Shown here one piece after another: positions 59,198 through 64,000 of a DNA stretch of 64,000 nucleotides. The first letter of the stretch is position 1. The number at the start of each line of letters is the position of its first letter. Location: positions 35,464,626 through 35,528,625 of the forward strand of contig CM061228.1 in the NCBI GenBank assembly GCA_030844895.1, given 5' to 3'. The position numbers were made by a program, and so were the translations under genes. The notes under the pieces are model-generated. The model was not told where the DNA came from. It saw only the letters and a program-made list of their open reading frames with translations, and made no database searches. The DNA is from Ambrosia x helenae (lineage: Eukaryota > Streptophyta > Magnoliopsida > Asterales > Asteraceae).

Positions 59198-59419
59198 ATT
59201 GTGCTCTAGATTGTATCTACTTTAAGATACCAAAACCCTCATCTTGTTAAGCTTTTATTATCAAGATTATTTTTTTGTAAACTTTAAAATTTAGGTGTTT
59301 TTCTCATATTTTGGTTTCAAATCTTGTGAAAATCGTGTTTCTAAATGTTTAGAGTATATTATTTTGATCAGAAAATGGTTTGGAAAGGATTCAGCTGAAT
59401 TTCATGTTTGCTACAGCTC

Positions 59420-60050
59420 GTATCTGCGCACTTATTTCATATATACTGCGCACATATCTCATAAGCTGAGCACTTATTTCTTAGTTTGAGTACTTGTCAT
59501 TTTGTACGCATCTAGGGTTTCTGCGCACTTGTTGCTTTTGAATTTGGTTTCTGCGCACTTATTCCTTTGAATTGATCCCTGCGCACTTGCTGTTTTTGAA
59601 TTTGGTCTCTGCGCACTTGCTTACCTAAGTTATTTGGTCTCTGCGCACTTGTTTATAGCATTTCATTGTCTTGAGTACTTATCTAGGGTTTCTGCATACT
59701 TAAACAGAAATCTTGGATCTGTGCGCACTTACTGAAGGTGCAGTGTTGAGTACTTGGCTAGGGTTTCTGTGAACTTAAAATCTTAAACGAGAGTTTAAGT
59801 GAGTCTGCGCACTTACTTTAGTGCGCAGGCTGATCAGTAAACATTGAGCACTTATAATGCCCAAATGATAACTGATCTGCGTACTTATAGCCACACGTAT
59901 ACTTCCAAGCTGCACACTTAATTAAGACTACAACTTGACAAGGATGTTTATATTCTTACAGGTTGCTGCATACTGATCCAGACTGCTGTGAACTTAAGTG
60001 TGAACTTAATTGCGCACTTAACTGCGAACTTGCTGTGTACTTACGGACTT
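59420..60050 (+). repeat. Leader array of TGCGCACTT words
   Basis: Nine exact GCGCACTT copies, mostly as CTGCGCACTT(A/G), plus a dozen or more variants (TGAGCACTTA, TGAGTACTTG, TGCGTACTTA, TGCACACTTA, TGTGAACTTA). Spacing is irregular, and many are separated by GAATTTGGTTT-like spacers. It lies entirely in the untranslated leader between primer site and gag. Confidence 0.9.
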
Positions 60051-60113
60051 GGACAATCTTTTGGACTGATAATTAAAATCTGTTGAACCACGTTTCTAAA
60101 ATTCATCTAAAAC

Positions 60114-63100
60114 ATGGCTGGTAACAATAATCAATCAACTGTTAACCCTATCACACAACAAGATCTTGAAACCGGAACTACTACAAGAGTACCTAAGTTA
60201 AAAGGTGCTGAAGATTACGGGACATGGAAAAACCGAATGAGGTCATTATTTTACGTGACTGACTTTACCCAATGGAACTCCATCCAGTTGGGCCCACACA
60301 TTCCCATGAGAACCACTGCCACTGGAGAAGAATTCAACCCTGATCCAACAACCTATACCGATGTTGACAAACAATTACTTCAAAGAGATCATAAGGCTTA
60401 TGGTGCTCTAACCATGGCCCTATCTAATGATGTTTACAACATGTTTGAAGAGTATGGAACGGCACATGATCTGTGGTTTGCACTGAATGAATACTACGAA
60501 GGCAATGAAGAGATGCGCCAATACAAGCAAGACATGGTGCAAAAAGAATATGATATGTTCGGTAGCATTCGTGGGGAGAGTCTGAGCTCGCACATTGATA
60601 GGTTTATGAGTATGTTAACAAAAATGAAAAAGGCTGGAATTCCTGTGAACAACAGAAATTCTATCAAGAAGCTGCTGGATTCATTACCAAAAGAATGGAG
60701 CATCCAATGCATGCTAATCAGAAAAGAATATCTTGATGCCCAGTCTACATTGGCTGATCTCATCAACACATTGAAGTCCTTTGAGATGGACATTACAAAA
60801 AGGGAGATGAATCAGACCAATCCAAAGGCAGTTCCTATCACTGCAATGAAGAACTTAGCGCTAATGACTCCAGTGGGGAACATGGGTTCAAGCTCATCTC
60901 ACGTGTATGCTGATGGAACAATTGGTGGTAGTTCAAGTTCAGGAAAAGCTGTCCCATACTCTCAACCCAGTGTCACTAACCCTCAGCCGTCAACTCTCAA
61001 TCCTCAACAGACGAAGCTGGCAACTGAACACGTTGAACTTTTCAACGCTTTCATGACGAGCTTTGAAGCTTTAAAGACTGGTGATCTAAAAAGTGATATG
61101 ATGAGTCCTGAGGACATGTATCAAGTTGATCCAGACGATATGGAGGAAATGGATCTGAAATGGCAGATGGCCATGATCACTTTGAGGGTGAAGAGGTTTC
61201 AAGATAGAACCGGTAGAAGAGTCGGCATGGGGAAAGCTGGGTTTGACAAATCTAAGATCAGGTGTTATAACTGCAAAATTCTCGGACATTTCAAGTATGA
61301 ATGTCCAACTCTGAATCAAGTTGAAGCCAAACCAGCAAAGAGAGTGGTGGCAATTACAGAAGGAGGAGAAGGTAACCAGCAGAAGGCGCTTGTGGTTCAG
61401 GATTTCGATTGGGGAGAGGAAGTCACTGTGGCAGAAGCTGAAGTTAATAAAGCACTGATGGCAAAGATCTGCACAAAGTCACCTCTTGGTGTGAGCTCTC
61501 TGGAGGGGTCCTCAGCTGAAATGCCAAAAAGAGAAGAGATAGAGAAGGCTGGTTTAAAAGGCGTGTTGAGTGTGGAGAAAGGGAAGGAGACTGCTGCTGA
61601 GGAAGCCTTTGTTGCTGAAAAGACCTCCACAAGCAAGGACAATCAGCAATCACAGAGCATGAAGAAGGAAGCTGAAGAGAGAGACCTGGTAAGTATTCCT
61701 CTCGAAATAAAATCAAAGCTGTGCTCACCAAGGTGTGTTACAGCCGTTGCTTACTGTTTGTCCCACAATAGGAGAATTTTAAGAGAAATGGATGACATAC
61801 GGAAAATCAATACTGAAATGAAAGAAAACGAGTTAGCCTATCAGCGAAAGTTAAATGCAACAATTGCTGAAATGCACACTCTAAAAGAATTTGTTCTCAG
61901 AAAAGATTTTTTAATAAATGACTTAACTGAAAAACTAGAAAAATCCAGAAATGAAACCAATCATCTCCAAATTGTTGTGGACAAATGGAACGTAAGCAAG
62001 CATGCTCATACTGACATCCTTGATTGTTCAAGGAAATCTTTTGTCAAAGATGGAATCGGGTATAAGGATAAAAAGGGAATTGTAAAATCCCTGTTTTTAC
62101 CCTTGAGCAAAAGTGAATATATACCCATTCCAAAACCACATCCAAAAAATGATCTTTTTGAAAAAGAATGTGTCACATCTGAGTCACACTCTAATATAAG
62201 TAAAAGTAGTGCAGATATGACCCAACAGGATCAGGTGGACGATGATGACAGTTGTGGTGGTCAAACAATGGGGTTAGGTCACCCAGGTGCCAATTACTCC
62301 ACAGTGAATTGGTTCATCTGGAACCATGATAAGTCAAACATTTCTTCAAATTCGGATGACTGTAATAACTTAACTAATTTGGATGACTGTAATAGTTTAT
62401 CTAGGATGGATAACTGTAATAGTTTATCTAGGCCGGATGACTGTATTACTCTAACCTCTAAACTTGATTTAAAGGGTGTTGTGGACCCAAATGATAGGAT
62501 GAATCCTATCAAACGATCGGATGTTTGTGTTGAAAATGTTGTGCCTGTTTGTGTTGATCTTAATGATGCATTCTGTGATAATGAAAATGTATATAGACCA
62601 TCTCCATTTGTTCCAGAACTAAAAAGAAACAGGTTTGGAAAATTTCTTACTGAAGAAATTCCAGAATTTACACCATCATCAACAGATGTGTCATGTTCTG
62701 AAGAGTCACAAAGTGAAACAGATAACACAATTTCTGAAGAATCACAAAGTGATACAGAAAGTGATATCAGCGAGCCAGAATGCAACACAAACGAAGAATC
62801 AAGCAACAACAAAAGTGATGAAGCATGTTCAACAGACAGCCTCAATTCAAGCAACAACAAAAGAAGAACATCACAACCATCATCATCCAGATCTTCTTCA
62901 AAGATCAAACCTAAACACTCTAAATGTTTTAGATGTGGAAATGAAGGACATGTGGTTAAAAAGTGTCATTTGCAACCCAAACCACAAACTGATACCAATA
63001 ACCAAAAATCTTTTGCAGTTCAAATTAAAGATCTTCAAGAAACCATAAAAAGTTTTGTTAAGGTCACTAAAAATTGGAAAAGGCAAGAGTTTGTGTCGGG

Positions 63101-63155
63101 GGAAAATCACGACAAATTAAAACTAAAACAGACCTGGATTCCAAAAGTTACTTAA
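60114..63155 (+). CDS. SIRE-B gag polyprotein (1013 residues, intact)
   Basis: Particle-forming, RNA-binding protein. Residues about 25-240 are the Copia gag core (KLKGAEDYGTWKNRM, YGALTMALSNDVYNMF, SLSSHIDRFMSMLTKMKKAG, LLDSLPKEWSIQ). Knuckle 1 is C384, C387, H392, C397. Residues about 565-640 are coiled-coil-like (REMDDIRKINTEMKENELAY). Residues 748-783 are four 9-residue repeats of DDCNSLSRM type. Knuckle 2 is C938, C941, H946, C951. It is far longer than usual Copia gags and matches the layout of element A. It ends KQTWIPKVT-TAA; the pol frame continues in the same register after TAA and a second stop, TGA (63165-63167). The start is the first ATG after the leader. Likely functional. Confidence 0.92.
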   Translation: MAGNNNQSTVNPITQQDLETGTTTRVPKLKGAEDYGTWKNRMRSLFYVTDFTQWNSIQLGPHIPMRTTATGEEFNPDPTTYTDVDKQLLQRDHKAYGALTMALSNDVYNMFEEYGTAHDLWFALNEYYEGNEEMRQYKQDMVQKEYDMFGSIRGESLSSHIDRFMSMLTKMKKAGIPVNNRNSIKKLLDSLPKEWSIQCMLIRKEYLDAQSTLADLINTLKSFEMDITKREMNQTNPKAVPITAMKNLALMTPVGNMGSSSSHVYADGTIGGSSSSGKAVPYSQPSVTNPQPSTLNPQQTKLATEHVELFNAFMTSFEALKTGDLKSDMMSPEDMYQVDPDDMEEMDLKWQMAMITLRVKRFQDRTGRRVGMGKAGFDKSKIRCYNCKILGHFKYECPTLNQVEAKPAKRVVAITEGGEGNQQKALVVQDFDWGEEVTVAEAEVNKALMAKICTKSPLGVSSLEGSSAEMPKREEIEKAGLKGVLSVEKGKETAAEEAFVAEKTSTSKDNQQSQSMKKEAEERDLVSIPLEIKSKLCSPRCVTAVAYCLSHNRRILREMDDIRKINTEMKENELAYQRKLNATIAEMHTLKEFVLRKDFLINDLTEKLEKSRNETNHLQIVVDKWNVSKHAHTDILDCSRKSFVKDGIGYKDKKGIVKSLFLPLSKSEYIPIPKPHPKNDLFEKECVTSESHSNISKSSADMTQQDQVDDDDSCGGQTMGLGHPGANYSTVNWFIWNHDKSNISSNSDDCNNLTNLDDCNSLSRMDNCNSLSRPDDCITLTSKLDLKGVVDPNDRMNPIKRSDVCVENVVPVCVDLNDAFCDNENVYRPSPFVPELKRNRFGKFLTEEIPEFTPSSTDVSCSEESQSETDNTISEESQSDTESDISEPECNTNEESSNNKSDEACSTDSLNSSNNKRRTSQPSSSRSSSKIKPKHSKCFRCGNEGHVVKKCHLQPKPQTDTNNQKSFAVQIKDLQETIKSFVKVTKNWKRQEFVSGENHDKLKLKQTWIPKVT

Positions 63156-63167
63156 CGTGTGGTCTGA

Positions 63168-64000
63168 GTCGTGTTTGTACATAGTGTCTCATATATTTAT
63201 CTGTATATTTCTGTTGTCTTATGTATTTTTCAGAATAAACTACAAAAGTGGTTGATTGCCCTGATGAGATATCTATGGCACGTTGATAGCGGGGCATCAA
63301 GGCACATGACGGGACTGAAAGAACTCCTTAAAAACTATCGATTCATTGATGGAGAGTTTGTTGCTTTTGCCGGCAATGAGAAGGGTGGAAAGATAGTCGG
63401 GATAGGGGACGTGATTTCTGATGCATTGACTTTAGAAGATGTGAACTACGTTCCAGAATTGTGTTACAATCTGCTGAGTGTATCACAAGTCTGCGACAAA
63501 GGAATCTCAGTGTTATTTAATGACATGGAGTGCATCTTTCTAAAGCCAGGATTCATTCCTCCTACCAACATGATTATGCTTAAAGCTCCTAGACAAAATA
63601 ATACTTACGTGATAAATATGAGGGATGCAAAGTCTGAATGTCAAATGACATGCTTACTTTCTAAAGCATCCGAGTCAGAGTCACTGCTTTGGCACAGGCG
63701 ATTAGGACATGTTAACTTCAAAAACATTAATAAGCTTTCAAAACTAAACCTTGTAAGAGGTCTTCCTTCTAAGGAATTCCCCTTTTCTGAAAAATGTTTA
63801 GCATGTGCCAAAGGAAAACAACACAAAAAGTCGCATAAGTCCAAAGCTGTGAATTCTATAGACTCACCTCTTCATTTATTACACATGGATCTGTTTGGTC
63901 CTATTAGTGTTAAAAGTTTAGCTAAAAAGTCTTATTGTTTGGTGATAACAGATGATTTTTCCCGATTCACATGGGTGTACTTTCTGGAATACAAAAGTGA
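63168..64000 (+). CDS. SIRE-B pol start: protease, pre-integrase, integrase (partial)
   Basis: Same reading frame as gag, after two stops. YLWHVDSGASRHMTG (about 63270) is the protease active site. FAGNEKGGKIVGIGD follows, then pre-integrase SLLWHRRLGHVNFKNI and CLACAKGKQHKKS (His/Cys zinc site), then integrase core LLHMDLFGPISV (first catalytic Asp) and LVITDDFSRFTWVYF at the window edge. Expression needs stop readthrough or splicing; an acceptor-like TTATGTATTTTTCAG ends at 63233 and leaves this frame open. No disruption in the visible part. The rest lies to the right. Confidence 0.9.

Larger units (their letters stand above)
58722..64000 (+). mobile_element. SIRE-like Copia element B, 5' half, runs off window
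   Basis: 5' LTR (58722-59181), iMet primer site, about 0.9-kb leader with TGCGCACTT array, intact gag (60114-63155), then protease and integrase in the same frame up to the window end. Inserted in opposite orientation in the gag of element A. No disabling mutation is seen in the visible part, so it is younger than A. Confidence 0.9.

Noticed and set aside
59400..60050. CRISPR-like array in the SIRE-B leader
   Set aside because: The words are 9-10 bases with irregular spacing, lie in a plant retroelement, and have no cas genes. They are a word array, not CRISPR.
62294..62908. 204-codon Leu/Ser-rich minus-strand ORF
   Set aside because: It is antisense to the intact SIRE-B gag and reflects its Glu/Ser/Asp-rich codons.

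Overview
The window is nuclear DNA of a flowering plant. The evidence is a five-exon gene with GT-AG introns for a plant-type sterol C4-methyl oxidase (SMO1) and many nested LTR retrotransposons, LINEs, a PIF/Harbinger relic and MITEs on an AT-rich background. The retroelements (very long two-knuckle gag, extra ORF after RNase H, Athila/Tat-type primer site) look like those of a large Asteraceae-type eudicot genome; that placement is inference. I see no rRNA, tRNA, CRISPR or organellar genes.

Layout. 1-14.1 kb: a decayed minus-strand LINE is split by a 10.5-kb insertion (484-10983). The insertion is a non-coding LTR element arranged as a partly deleted tandem dimer (LTR-internal-LTR-part internal-part LTR), bounded by the 5-bp target duplication CGGTC. 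14.1-15.6 kb: a PIF/Harbinger transposase relic. 16.3-21.65 kb: a nearly complete but mutated Ty1/Copia element, minus strand. 22.6-23.2 kb: a 5'-truncated LINE with a poly-A tail and a perfect 17-bp target duplication. 23.2-34 kb: gene-poor DNA holding a Tourist-like MITE, an Athila/Tat-like LTR split by a Ty3-type solo LTR with CCCAT duplication, a PTI1-kinase-like fragment, and a second Athila/Tat-like LTR with its primer site and a 245-bp duplication. 34-36 kb: short interspersed repeats.

36.05-38.85 kb, plus strand: the only clear host gene, SMO1, with five exons and 303 codons. Its product acts in phytosterol synthesis in the ER. 42.0-42.5 kb, plus strand: an unrecognised 152-codon ORF with a TATA box, a good start context, an N-terminal MGC and an A-rich tract about 140 bp after its stop.

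43.4-64 kb: a second retrotransposon cluster. It holds a decayed Copia (minus) carrying a MITE with an 11-bp target duplication, a truncated Ty3-type LTR (plus), a large SIRE-like Copia (A, minus) with an extra 3' ORF, and a second SIRE-like Copia (B, plus). B is inserted in the gag of A and has an intact 1013-codon gag. B runs off the right edge inside its integrase.

The most unusual signals are arrays of short family-specific words near retroelement promoters or in leaders: TGCGCACTT in B (with a hairpin 10 bp upstream of the TATA box), CATTCGACC in A, GCAYGGGCGTGC in the Athila-like LTR, and a NotI-core inverted repeat in the second Athila-like LTR.
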